The notes below the pieces were generated by a model that ran no database searches, was not told the DNA's origin, and was given only the letters and a program-made list of their open reading frames with translations. Source: Bombyx mori (lineage: Eukaryota > Arthropoda > Insecta > Lepidoptera > Bombycidae). From it: DNA of 64,000 nt. The DNA is taken from assembly GCF_030269925.1 (NCBI RefSeq), contig NC_085108.1, positions 6,510,001 through 6,574,000 of the forward strand, read 5' to 3'. The translations under genes and the position numbers were made by a program. Shown here in pieces: positions 33,020 through 43,288 of this stretch (position 1 is the stretch's first letter; each line of letters starts with the position of its first letter).

Positions 33020-36000
33020 ATGATAAAAGCTATATTAGTCTTCAACAACCATGGGAAGCCACGCCTCTCTAAATTCTACCAATATTTTGTGAGTGAAAGC
33101 CTATTTGCACAAGTGATACTGATGTAGAAAACAAATGATTTCCGGTTCTTCAATTACTATATTAAGCTATAAGTTTAAAACAATCCTAAACGAGTTTACT
33201 TTACTCTCGCTAACTTGATAGCAAAAGAAACATATGAGTCGTCTATTATCAAAGCCGGCAATGTGACTTTTGGACAATTATTGGTAAATCAGAAAAACGA
33301 ATTATTGACTTTGTATTCCATTGGCAGTCACAAAACTCTTCGGAACGACATCTTAGATAAATAACAGGTTAAGTATTAACCTTCATTTAATGCAGGTTTT
33401 GAACCGTATTCATTGAAGGAGACGATTATATTCAAATCAGTCTGTATTGACATATCAATAACATTTTTTTGTCCAAATGCACAGATTGCCACCTTTGATA
33501 ATAGACGACTCATATACACTAATAAAAAAAATTATCTAAATTTCAGAATGAAGATATGCAACAGCAAATAATAAAAGAAACATTCCAATTAGTCTCGAAA
33601 CGTGATGATAATGTGTGCAACTTTCTTGAAGGAGGCAGGTTGGTTTATCGTAATCATCACATTCATATTCTATATTTTACCTTTAATCTCACAGGCTAAA
33701 CATATAATTATCACCTCTGTGCCAATCTAGAGCTATGATGCCAAATTTAAGCTCTTAACTTAAAAAGCTTACTAAGTTGCATATTATCTCTTGTTATTTA
33801 TACAAAAGTGGAAAGTTTCAATTGAATAAATTGTGTTTAATATCTTTGTTGGTCTATGATCGTCATCTCTTGGAAGAAAGTGATTTCAAGATATGTACTA
33901 TATACAGCAATAAAACCAGTTGTTCAGGCTAGTGCCTTCAATTCTTTTATAAAAATGTCAAAGATGCTAGCCATCTAAGGTGCTAAGCATCACAGTATAG
34001 TAACATATTGTATTTAGCTATCATTCAATCATTCATTACCAGCTCTTCAAGCACACTGTACATGTCACAGTTTCAATAATATAAGAATCATATCAAGTGC
34101 TGGAGTTTTATTACCACAAGAAACTCCCTTGTGTATCTCAAGCTGGTACACCAGTTTTTTTTTTTTTCTCGGAATGGGCCATTTGGTTTTCAGTATGCAG
34201 ACTATGGTAAAACAAAATAGAAAGTGGAGAATGTTTAAACTCACTTCATAGGAGACGGCCGTCTGGTGTAGTGGTAAGTGACATGGTCACTACATCGCAG
34301 TCGCAGGTTCGAATCGAATCGAAGGGAAGATATTTTTATGATAAATATAAATGTCTTTTCCAGGGTTATGGATGTATATTAAAATATATGTATGTGTATA
34401 ATAAAAATCTTACATTTATTTCCGTTATCTGGTACCTGTAACACAAGTTCTTTACGAACTTATAACGGGACCAGTTAACGTGGTGTGATTGTTAGTAAAT
34501 ATTTATTTATTATTATTGATTATTAGTTATAGGACAGTTGAATAGAGGTTAATAGTATTTATGTATGTTTCAGTCTAATCGGAGGTTCAGACTACAAATT
34601 AATATACAGGCACTATGCGACCTTATATTTCGTGTTCTGCGTTGATTCATCAGAGAGTGAACTCGGTATACTAGATCTTATACAGGTTTGTATGATTGGA
34701 TTTAAAAAAAAGTACACCATACCTCTCGTGAACTCTAATATGTGTAATTTTAATGATAATTGAAATAAGATGACGTCTTATCAATTATGAAACAATTAAA
34801 TTTTGACCAGTTCATTAATCAGACCATAAAACCCTGAGTGTATTGAGAATTTAGTGATATGATTACATTTGTGTTCAAATTAATTAGCTGATTACAATGA
34901 AATAGTGTCATGATGTCATAAAATAGTGTCTAGGACGTCTTGTAAAAGTTGACTTTGTGTACCAAAAGCTAAAATTACTTAGTTCCCATAATTAATATTA
35001 ACATAGTCATCTTTTTTACCTTTTTTTTATTGCCCTTGTAGGCAAACGAGCACACGGCCCACCTGATGGTGAGTGGTTACCGTCGACCATGGACTTCAGC
35101 AATACCAGGGGCAGAGCCAAGCCGCTGCCTACCGCTATTATGATTATTATGGTTGACGGCTTCTGTTTTTACAGGTATTCGTAGAGACTTTAGATAAATG
35201 CTTCGAGAATGTCTGCGAGCTGGACTTGATCTTCCACGCTGATGCGGCCCATCAGGTGCTGGATGAGCTCGTGATGGGAGGCATGGTGCTGCAGACAAAC
35301 ATGGCTGAGATACTCTGCAGGCTTCAGGAGCAGAATAAAATGCAGAAAGCTGAGGTACCTATGTCGTGCTAAAAGAAAGTTTGCTGTAATGGCCTGATCC
35401 TATTTTGGCACATCAAGGGTTTGCCATGAGTGGACGAGCTCATGGCCCACCATATATTAAGTGGTTATTGGAGCCCATTCTTTTTCTTCTTCTTCTTTGT
35501 CGTTTCCTCATTACTGAGGGTCGTGACCACCTTGGTCCAGTTTTTGCACCAGCTTCCTCCAATGTTGCCTGCATTCGGCCTGCTTAATGGCGCCCGGGAC
35601 GCTGGTGTTTGTGGCCTCCTTGACAATGTCCGTCCACCTGATTGGCAATCTTTCTCGACTTCTCTTTCCTTCCACGTGACCCACAACTATTAACTTGCCA
35701 AGTTCTCAGGATTTTGTCGGGCCACGTGTCCGAAGTACTTGAGGAGACGCTGCATACAGATTGTAGATTAGAGCCCATATACAATGACAGTGTAAATTCC
35801 GCCACCGTCTTATCCTCTAGATCAATATGACACAAAGTGGTAGATAAGTCGACATAAGAGCCTGTAGATAGTACGAGGTCAATGGATGAGCCCATCTTAG
35901 GGCTTAATTAAACTACTCATACCATAATTAGAAAAGGGTGAAAATTAAATTAAAAGTCTCCGATACATTCATAAGTGAATATAATAAAAAGTGCAAACTA

Positions 36001-37114
36001 GAATAGTTTCAGATCCTATAAATGCCAAGAGCTCTTAAAAGAATATAATCCATATTTTTGTTGATGTGTTTGATACCGCATGGTTTTTATTGACATTACA
36101 TATAAAAATTAGGAATCTTTCTCGAGAGATTCCCAGAACATTTTCCTTATGTTTATTTTACAGTCAATAATTTCTTTAATTTTTTTAAGAATTAGGCTCC
36201 ATGGATCCTATGGTCTGGTGGTAATGCGTATGATGTAATGTTACTTCCAGGCCGGCATATCAGCTGCCCCGGCCAGAGCTGTCTCTGCAGTCAAGAGCAT
36301 GAACCTACCGCAGCAACTCCGGGACATGAAGCTGCCCGATCTCCCGCAGGCCATCAAGGTGAGTCGACTTCCATGGTGAAGGAAATAACATCGTGCGTAA
36401 TAAAAATCGAAACTCGCAAAATTGAATGCAATTTTTATTTATTTATGTAGCTTATATGCTCGCCCACTCATGTAAGCAAGGAAAAAAAAATTGCATGTGT
36501 ATTCATTATTATGCAAGGCCAGTTATACATTCAGAAATTGCTTCATTAATAAAATGGTAATTATTGAATTATATGTCTACGATTTCTTTTTAATACGCTT
36601 TCATTAGCTTCAGACGTATATATTATGTATGTAACGGAATCTTTGAACATGATTTTGACCCCCTTCAAAACGTCGCATTAACTCGAAATTTGGTATACTT
36701 ATAAAGAGGCGATGACAATTCAATATAAAAAAAAAAAATTGAAATTCAACTAAAAAATGAAAAATAAATAATAGTAAAACTAAGAAAAACGCTTTTATAC
36801 AAAATCCAACTAAAAACAAGAAAATAAATTTTAATAAATTTGAATTAAAAATAGTGTAAGAAAAAATGAATTTATTGTAAAAGAAAAGCGTGGCGTGTAT
36901 GGCATCAGTAGTTATAAATATTTTATGAACAGATATGAGTAGAAGGGTTATTTTGATAATATTCTGAAAATCAACCCACGCTTTTTTTTACAATTAAATT
37001 TACAATTTTTTCAAACACTATTTTTAATTCATATTTATTAAAATTTCTATTTTTTAGTTGAATTTTCTATCATGGTCATAATTCTTTTTTTTTCTTCAGG
37101 ATCTGAAATTCTGA
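33020..37114 (+). CDS. AP3S: AP-3 adaptor complex sigma subunit
   Basis: This is the small chain of the AP-3 heterotetramer (delta, beta3, mu3, sigma3), which sorts cargo from endosomes to lysosomes and pigment granules; Drosophila orange encodes the same subunit. Six exons: 33020-33088, 33547-33638, 34574-34685, 35175-35354, 36251-36358 and 37100-37114 (TGA included). Introns are GT-AG with phases 0, 2, 0, 0, 0. The product has 191 residues (about 193 in vertebrates). It starts MIKAILVFNNHGKPRLSKFY, as the whole sigma3 family does. Further family blocks are VSKRDDNVCNFLEGG, YRHYATLYFVFCVDSSES, ELGILDLIQ, DKCFENVCELDLIFH and MGGMVLQTNM, covering the whole longin-like fold. The tail (ARAVSAVKSMNLP...AIKDLKF) is also family-like. 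Every intron carries transposon remnants and all exons are intact. The 3' UTR has no AATAAA before the repeat at 37622. See the next entry for the reading frame after the stop. Confidence 0.97.
33236..33511 (+). mobile_element. MITE in AP-3 intron 1
   Basis: Inverted ends GAGTCGTCTATTATCAAAG and CTTTGATAATAGACGACTC, with AT/ATAT at both edges. 276 bp. An inverted copy is at 38488-38754. No coding sequence. Confidence 0.85.
34256..34524 (+). mobile_element. Second tRNA-headed SINE in AP-3 intron 2
   Basis: GGCCGTCTGGTGTAGTGGTA (A-box region), CAGGTTCGAATCG (B box), CTTTTCCAGGGTTATGGATG, TTTACGAACTTATAACGGGA, ending ATTTATTTATTATTATTG. Full length, sense orientation, ending about 50 bp before exon 3. 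Confidence 0.88.
35021..35142 (-). mobile_element. LINE 3' tail in AP-3 intron 3
   Basis: TTTTTTTATTGCCCTTGTAG...CAATACCAGGGGCAGAGCCA...CTACCGCT. It ends 32 bp before exon 4, close to the branch-point zone. Confidence 0.85.
35420..35800 (-). mobile_element. SINE remnant split by an RTE-like LINE fragment, AP-3 intron 4
   Basis: GGACGAGCTCATGGCCCACC...GGAGCCCAT is a Bm1-like 3' end. After 35482 a minus-strand LINE coding end follows: DKILRTWQVN region, SREKLPIRWTD-like, and CKNWTKVVTTLS near the poly-TTC tail. AGAGCCCATATAC at 35770 resumes the SINE. The repeated AGCCCAT suggests the target duplication. Confidence 0.65.
36366..36490 (+). mobile_element. Internally deleted Bm1-like SINE at the exon 5 donor
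   Basis: GACTTCCATGGTGAAGG, ATAACATCGTG and AATCGAAACTCGCAAAATTG match the SINE between head and body, then jump to CTCGCCCACTCATGTAAGCA and an A run. It starts at intron base +8, right after GTGAGTC. Confidence 0.75.
36740..37069. repeat. Long inverted repeat in AP-3 intron 5
   Basis: TTTGAATTAAAAATAGTGT...GAAAAGCGTGG (36838-36893) is mirrored by CCACGCTTTTTTTTACAATT...ACACTATTTTTAATTCA (36975-37033). The outer arms are GAAATTCAACTAAAAAATG (36740) and CTATTTTTTAGTTGAATTTT (37048). Probably a MITE. It would form a strong intronic hairpin and ends about 30 bp before the exon 6 acceptor. Confidence 0.75.
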
Positions 37115-37420
37115 CCTACACAACAAGGCGCTTACAACGCCACGCCCGCTACCATAGCCACGAACATAATCAATTCGATCTACCCACAAAACGACAAGTA
37201 CCAGAACATCCACAAGCCAACGGAGACGTTTGCCAACAAGTTCTTCGGCTCGGAGAGTCTGAGCACCAGGTTCTCAGAGTCGTTCTCCGAGAACTACCAG
37301 CAGACCGACGGCGTCACCTTCCCAGAGTACGAGGGTAGGAGCACGGAGGGGTACCAGGACCTAAGCGGCAGCAACGTTGACTTCACCAAGAAGAAGGGCA
37401 AAAAGAAGAAGCGACGTTGA
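37115..37420 (+). CDS. In-frame C-terminal extension beyond the AP-3 sigma TGA (readthrough candidate)
   Basis: After TGA (37112-37114, next base C) the frame stays open for 101 codons to TGA at 37418-37420. Third positions are mostly C or G in AT-rich surroundings, as in exons 4 and 5. Composition is protein-like: PTQQGAYNATPATIATNIIN at the start, a Ser/Glu/Phe-rich middle (STRFSESFSENY), and TKKKGKKKKRR at the end. YQNI (37199-37210) and YQDL (37352-37363) fit the YXX-phi sorting motif. The other two frames are frequently interrupted or lack such composition. The only AG between the TGA and the open part (37126-37127) would need a phase-1 donor, which no AP-3 exon provides. UGA followed by C is the leakiest stop context known, and readthrough is common in insects. 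I infer a readthrough isoform of about 293 residues. Alternatives are a recently lost long C-terminus, a sequence error, or an unseen upstream exon. Confidence 0.72.
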   Translation, partial: PTQQGAYNATPATIATNIINSIYPQNDKYQNIHKPTETFANKFFGSESLSTRFSESFSENYQQTDGVTFPEYEGRSTEGYQDLSGSNVDFTKKKGKKKKRR

Positions 37421-37621
37421 GTCTAGCGAGGCATCACTCAATGAGTCACTCAGGAAATTTTTTGATAATGAGCACTCATGAGTATTTAAAATATTCACCG
37501 TGCAATTCTCGTCTTCAATGTGAAATAGCATAATTTATCAGTACCATTGAATTCTGATGACATAAGAAAATGTCAATACTGTTTAAACTATAGAAAGGTA
37601 TTTATCTTATCTTATACCTTT
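37421..37621 (+). other. 3' untranslated region of the AP-3 sigma gene (extent uncertain)
   Basis: Follows the second TGA. No AATAAA occurs before the dispersed repeat at 37622; variant hexamers inside the repeat (CATAAA near 37696, GATAAA near 37729) could serve. The real polyadenylation site is not determined. Confidence 0.4.
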
Positions 37622-37908
37622 AAACGAGCAATTCTTGTATATTAATATATTTATATATATAATCTGAATCTCGGAAACGGCTCCAACGATTTTCATAAAA
37701 TTTAGTATACAGGGGATTTCCGGGACGATAAATCGATCTAGCTACGATTTATTTTCAGAAAATGTTGTTTTATTCGTGTTTTCAATAATCAACTTTATGA
37801 CTCTTCCCGACATCTATTGGCGAATAATAATACTATTTTCCTTAATTGAGGGCAACTAACCCCTTTAAAGACACAACAAGATGGCGTTATCAAAAAAAAA
37901 TCATCTAT
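37622..37908 (+). repeat. Dispersed repeat, also at 63553
   Basis: AAACGAGCAATTCTTGTATA...GAATCTCGGAAACGGCTCCA...TTCCCGACATCTATTGGCGA...ACACAACAAGATGGCG is nearly identical to 63553-63829. The far end CATCATCTAG in that copy suggests a Helitron-like terminus. Confidence 0.75.
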
Positions 37909-37954
37909 TTTAACTTAATTAAAAATGAGATTGCACTATAAAATTATCAATGAA

Positions 37955-38200
37955 CTAGCTGTACCCGTCCGCTTCGCTGGGCATTTAAAATTAACATTAT
38001 TATTTCTCACCCCCCACAAAGATTCTCATCATTAACGCCCCCCCAACTGGTGTAGGGAGTCCAGCGCTCATATAAATATCAGCCTATCCATTAAGTACAT
38101 GTATTTTCTGCATGGATACCAAGTTTCAAGTCAATCGGATGCATGGTTCAGTAGTTATAACGGAACATCCGTAAAAACCACCGTAGATATTAGTATATAT
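37955..38200 (-). mobile_element. Helitron-like element, family H2
   Basis: CTAG at 37955, then CTGTACCCGTCCGCTTCGCTGGGC, and the TTCAAGTCAATCGGATGCAT block; the far end is ATATTAGTATATATAT. Confidence 0.78.
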
Positions 38201-38202
38201 AT

Positions 38203-38485
38203 TAAATCAAATCAAAAAAAATTTATTCAACATAAATGAAAGTCCATACTTGTTGAACGTCAAAAGAACTACCGCCAATTTACAAGAACTAACCTCCATC
38301 TTGAGAAGAACTGGCAAGAAACTCAGCGGGCATGTCTTTTTTTTTTTTAAATATTAGATTTTTTTTATTGATTATAGATTTTTTTAAATATTCATTTTTA
38401 CATGAGTATAATAACATAACAATTATTACAATATTGAAATGCCCGGAGCGAGCAACTCATTCCCACTTTGTGCAATCTTCTAGAT
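38203..38485 (-). mobile_element. LINE 3' UTR pieces
   Basis: AAATCAAATCAAAAAAAATT is a reversed (TTTGAT)-type tail, followed by TGTTGAACGTCAAAAGAACT and GAAGAACTGGCAAGAAACTC. 38390-38485 (ATATTGAAATGCCCGGAGCG, AACTCATTCCCACTTTGTGC) matches 44665-44755. Confidence 0.6.
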
Positions 38486-38487
38486 AT

Positions 38488-38754
38488 GAGTCGTCTATTA
38501 TCAAAGGTGGCAATCTGTGCATTTGGACAAAAAAAATGTTATTGATATGTCAATACAGATTGATTTGAATATAATCGCCTCCTTCAAAGAATACGGTTCA
38601 AAACCTGCATTAAATAGTTAACCTGTTATTTATCTAAGATGTTGTTCAGAAGAGTTTTGTGACTGCCAATGGAATACAAAGTCAATAATTCGTTTTTCTG
38701 ATTTACCAATAATTGTCCAAAAGTCACATTGCCGGCTTTGATAATAGTCGACTC
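38488..38754 (-). mobile_element. MITE, inverted copy of the AP-3 intron 1 element
   Basis: GAGTCGTCTATTATCAAAG...CTTTGATAATAGTCGACTC. The interior matches 33236-33511 in reverse with minor changes. It sits inside the LINE UTR piece. Confidence 0.85.
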
Positions 38755-39039
38755 AATTATAGATGAAGCAAGTACCTATACAAGTTAACGCGCAGGTATG
38801 CGTATGTGTGTATTGCTATTAGATTCTCTAATACTCTGCGTTTCTCCCAACAAATTCCAATAACTGAGTGATTGATTGATTTTTATTGATGTCTCGTCGT
38901 TAGAAGTAAAATTAGTAGGGAACAGGACTATTTTTACCGTAATTCTCACGCATTTTAGTTAATCGACAGCGCAATTTCTTTTAATGTGACGTCATTTGTG
39001 GCCAACCTAAGTGGGAAGATAACCGTAGGACGGAGAGAG

Positions 39040-39210
39040 AGAGAGAGTATTCCTTATTATACACCAAAAAACAAATAAACAGTGCGATACATTAAATACC
39101 AAAAAAAGTACAATTGGCGGTCTTATCGCTAAGAGCGATCTCTTCCAGACAACCATCAGGTGAACAAGAGTCATTTGGAAACGAACTACGCGCGGTGTAC
39201 CAATCCAGTG
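39040..39210 (-). mobile_element. LINE 3' end with GA-repeat tail
   Basis: GAGAGAGAGAGAG, ATTCCTTATTATACACC, AACAAATAAACAGTG and GGCGGTCTTATCGCTAAGAG then CGATCTCTTCCAGACAACC are the reversed 3' end of a common moth retroposon. Confidence 0.65.
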
Positions 39211-39529
39211 AAATATATAATTATACATAATATACATATACGTACATAAAAAAAACATTCCAAAATATTATTACGATCGTTATTAAGAAAACTCAAACCT
39301 TATCTTTAACTGCATAGGTATCTATAATTTAAATTCGATTTTGTCGAACCATTGAACGATATTTCAGCCGCGAAATTCTCAAGTCAGATTCAATGCGGAC
39401 ATGAAAAAAAATCCGCGAATGTTTTAATTTTGACATTAGATAGTTCTTTAATAATAAATTCAATATTTTAAACTTTAATGAAAAATAATGATCGAAATTC
39501 GACCATAATCAATATTAAGTTTGAACATT

Positions 39530-39910
39530 ACTAAGACCTTTAAGTCATGTCTTATTTTAATTTATATTCATATTTTTATGAAAAATGATATGGAGTGAAA
39601 TGAAATGAAGATGGTTAATTTGAGACATTAATCAACTGGGATGAAATTAAATGAAATGAGATGATATGCTTTAAAATATAATCTCAGTAAAATGGTGGTT
39701 ATTTACTAAGATTTTTACAGTGACTTTTTGGAGGATCTCGAGAAGTTACGTCCAGCGGCTTTGTTTCATTTTCCAACATTTGTGCACTTTCATAGATATT
39801 AAACAGTTAATAAACCACCATTATTACACATTTAAACCCGAAGAAACACTAAATAGACAAAATAAAACAAATCACACAACTTCACTCCTCGCGTTCCCGC
39901 CAAGAAGTCC
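39530..39910 (-). mobile_element. Retroposon family N
   Basis: AAGACCTTTAAGTCATGTCT...GGACGTAACTTCTCGAGATC (reversed)...CTCGCGTTCCCGCC. The 5' end is complete; the A tail and the first about 30 bases of the 3' side are missing. Confidence 0.8.
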
Positions 39911-40390
39911 ACAATTTTTTTACTTCACGTATTAACATACAGATTATACTTGGCTGATAATACTAAACTAGATTCGGAATAAAAATACTTTTTGAATAAA
40001 TTGGATCTGACGTCATTTTATTCGTAAAATATTAGCGCGATTATTGGTTAATAGTGAAAAATGGCGCCTGTTCCCGCCGAAACGTGTTTTTAATGTTCTT
40101 CTTCTAGTCAGATGACAAGAATTATGTGGCGTCGGGTAAATGGCGTTTAAAATCGTTGATTAAAAAAAAAAAAGATTTACTGTGTATATAAGTTTAATAA
40201 ATATATTTTATGTTATTCCATGACCAATAAAGTTTGTTTTATTTTCAACTGTAATTGATTTGAGATTTTTGTGATATTCCTGGTTCTGCGCTTTAGTGAA
40301 ATGGAAACTAATTTGTCGCCTTAGTAGTTAATATAAGGCGATAAAAAGCTATTACTTTTAACGGGCAACAAATATTATTGCATTATTTAG
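39911..40390. other. Spacer, no gene recognised
   Basis: Nothing recognised. Confidence 0.3.
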
Positions 40391-40391
40391 G

Positions 40392-40650
40392 CCTATTTTT
40401 TTCCCTACCTATGCCTGATAGCATTGAGAGGCTATTGCCCTAGCGTGTAGGTGAGCTCTCGGGGTTTAAACCGGAGGTGCTTCTAACACTGGCCTTAGCA
40501 AGAGCAGTGCTTTGCTGAATCAACTACCGATCGGAATCGCGACCCGCTGAGAAGATCCTTTTTTTTTTACTCGCCGAGCCCTTCGTCGCAAGCGACGGGT
40601 TCGGCAAAGACTGACCGGTGCTTGAGGTACCTAAAAGCATCATTAATCCA
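40392..40650 (-). mobile_element. Jockey-type LINE 3' end (BMC1-like)
   Basis: TTTTTCCCTACCTATGCCTG, GGATCGGAATCGCGACCCGC-like and CGAGCCCTTCGTCGCAAGCG. A run of about 10 T replaces part of the UTR at 40558-40568. Confidence 0.82.
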
Positions 40651-41965
40651 GTTTAGGCCTATGGCATAGTTTGCGTATTAAAAAAACAAATTTATGATAT
40701 TTCGGTAACTACATGCTTAATTTTAACAAATTAACCCTACTCATATCGCATCGCCATCAACTTGCGAAATATTTCTGTGGACTTTGACATTGGAAGAGAC
40801 GTGATATCAGCTAATCACGGGGATATGTAACCTGGACAGAAACGTATCAAATTGCGATCTCCCAGAAAACATAGAAAGAAAAAAAAAAAAAAAACAGTTA
40901 ATCGACAAGTAGAAATTTCGAAGACATTATTTTTCCTAAAAAGTAGGATATTTTTTGATTAGCATGCCATCTTGTAGCGATAGAGCGAATTAAGTGAACT
41001 CAACGTTTTAATAATTGGAAATGTGGTGCTTTGATTTAGCGCCATCTATAAAACAAATTTGATAATATCTAAAACTTGAACTAGTTTTGCTACTCAGCAC
41101 TAGGTGGCACTATTTAAAATATTTTGGTTGAACAAAACAGATGCCGATATTCAAGTCGTTCTTCACAAAATTGAGCATTGTTACCAATCTCAATTAATAT
41201 GTTGAATTTTGCGGTTAAATTTAGTGATTACATTAATTCCTCGAATGAATATCTATATTTTATAAAGCATTTCTTATTTCGCTGCTTCCAATGTTTGACG
41301 ATTTCATAGTCATTAGTCTTCTTCGATTAAGCCGTAAAATCGCAAAATCCGAAAATATTCTCGCATATTCTGTTACAAAAATAGGCAATTAAATTTAAAA
41401 TATCTATACATATATTGAGAAAGACAAAAATACTTCTGTACTAATTCTCATATTATTATGTTCTCACACACTCTCACATAAAAACATCTTTTTTCTAAAA
41501 TATCTACATGAAAGAATGTCTGAAAAATGATTCATAATTACACAAGCGTTGGACACAATGTGGCACTATTAAAATCAACTGATAAATTACAAGTAGGTAC
41601 AAGCATCGCCTATTTATATTACCTATATGAAGTGATTAAATCGATAAGCTATTCGTGGCTAATTGAATTACCTACATTATTTACATACACACATCATCTG
41701 TACAGGTCGATACCTAATATAAATCAAACCGCACAATAGTCTATATTCAGACGCTCGGCATTTTAAACGCATTAACAGAGAGACGATATATCGACGGTTC
41801 GCATTCAAAGAGCTAAACTACCTGTAAATTGTCGAAAATTACAGTGCACTCGTGTGGTCAGCACACACGACTGAGAGGGTATGTTTAAGTAAACATTATA
41901 AGTTTAAGTTAACTTATATATTTATGATTCTAGAAAGTTACGTTTATAAAGTCGCATTCACGTGG
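40651..41965. other. Spacer, no gene recognised
   Basis: No repeat of the window's families and no domain-bearing frame. Confidence 0.4.
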
Positions 41966-42346
41966 ATGATCCCTACGATGGTGGGTACCAATTTTTCTAA
42001 TGAAATACGTACTTAACAAATGTTCACGATTGACTTCCACGGTGAAGGAATAACATCGTGTAATAAAAATCAAAACCCGCAAAATTATAATTAGCGTAAT
42101 TACTGGTGGTAGGACCTCTTGTGAGACCGCGCGGGTAAGTACCACCACCCTGCTTATTTCTGCCGTGAAGCAGTAATGCGTTTCGGTTTGAAGGGCGGGG
42201 CAGCTGTTTTACTGAACTTGAGACTTTAGAACTCATACCTCAAGGTGGGTAGCGGAATTTACGTTGTAGATGTCTATGGGCTCCGGTAGCCACTTAACAC
42301 CAGGTGGGCTGCGAGCTTGTCCACCCACCTAAACAACTAAAACAAC
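41966..42346 (+). mobile_element. Bm1-like SINE, nearly full length
   Basis: Begins after the B box at GGTGGGTACCAATTTTTCTA and continues through the whole body to the 3' end at CACCCACCTAAACAACTAAA. The tRNA head is missing. Confidence 0.9.
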
Positions 42347-42533
42347 GAAAATCTTTTGCACAGAAAGATGAGTTTTAAAAGGCAACCGAATATTGTGGAG
42401 GGCTCTTAAGGAACGCTGTAAGGGTCAGTCTGTGGTCGCCATCTGCCAATAAACGCTACTGACCAGCCGAACACGCGTCCAAATATAAAAACACGCAATG
42501 ACACAGCTTAAACTTCGCAAGGTTCGCTTTTTT

Positions 42534-42740
42534 TGTTATTTCCTACCTATGCTGATAGCTTTGAGAGGCTATTTTAGCTTCTCCTTGACGTGTAGGTGAG
42601 CTCACGGGACTCTAAGCGGGAGTGTTGCTAACACTGACCCTAGCAAGAGTAGTGCTTCGCGGAATCTACTAACGGATCGGAAACGCGACCCGCTGAGAAT
42701 ATGCGGCGAGAAACTCAGTGGGCTGTGTCTGTAAATTATT
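42534..42740 (-). mobile_element. Jockey-type LINE 3' end (BMC1-like)
   Basis: TTTCCTACCTATGCTGATAG, TAGGTGAGCTCACGGGACTC, GGATCGGAAACGCGACCCGC and AACTCAGTGGGCTGTGTC. Confidence 0.85.
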
Positions 42741-42890
42741 GCTGCACTAGTTCCTTGTTATTAAAAGCCGCACACGGCACGCCCGTCTGACAATCTGCTT
42801 TCCTCCCGCACCGAAATTTCGACCGACAACGTGCGGCACTGTCTTGATCGCCTTCCTTACTGGTTCTGTTCGTTTATTATTTCAAGTTAA

Positions 42891-43093
42891 CTAGCCGTAC
42901 TCGCTGGGCATTTAAAATAACATTATTATTTATTGTCATTATTATTAGGGAGTCCAATACTCATATAAATATTAGTCTATCCATACATGTATTTTCTACA
43001 TGGATACCAAGTTTCAAGTCAATCGGATGCACGGTTCAGTAGTTATAACGGACCATCCCTAAAAACCACTGTAGATTTATATATTAGTATAGA
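42891..43093 (-). mobile_element. Helitron-like element, family H2
   Basis: CTAG at 42891, then CCGTACTCGCTGGGCATT, GTTTCAAGTCAATCGGATGC, and TATATATTAGTATAGA|T at the far end. Shorter than the other two copies. Confidence 0.78.
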
Positions 43094-43102
43094 TGTAGCT
43101 TT

Positions 43103-43288
43103 TGACACATCTTATCCGACCCAAGCGACGGGGCAACGGAAAGCCGCCATCGCCCAAAGCATGTCTTATCGGATCCTCCCAAACCACTTTCGGTGCTTTT
43201 AGGACCCTCAAGCACCGGTTACCGTTGACCGAACCGTCCGACAAGCGAACTAACCCATAGACACAGCCCACTGAGTTTCTCGCCTGAT
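43103..43288 (+). mobile_element. Jockey-type LINE 3' UTR, cut at a SINE junction
   Basis: GCATGTCTTATCGGATCCTC, TCAAGCACCGGTTACCGTTG and CCCACTGAGTTTCTCGCC match 60150-60310; it stops where the SINE body begins. Confidence 0.8.

Noticed and set aside
37112..37114. TGA as selenocysteine
   Set aside because: No reason in the family and no SECIS-like hairpin was noticed downstream; readthrough is the simpler explanation.
37112..37130. Alternative splicing to explain the open frame after the TGA
   Set aside because: The only AG after the TGA (37126-37127) has a poor pyrimidine tract and needs a phase-1 donor; all relevant AP-3 donors are phase 0 or 2. An unseen exon is still possible.
37072..37338. 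88-codon plus-strand frame across AP-3 exon 6
   Set aside because: It is the +1 shadow of the extension frame; its composition (Arg/His-rich) and start inside the intron show that it is not the coding frame.
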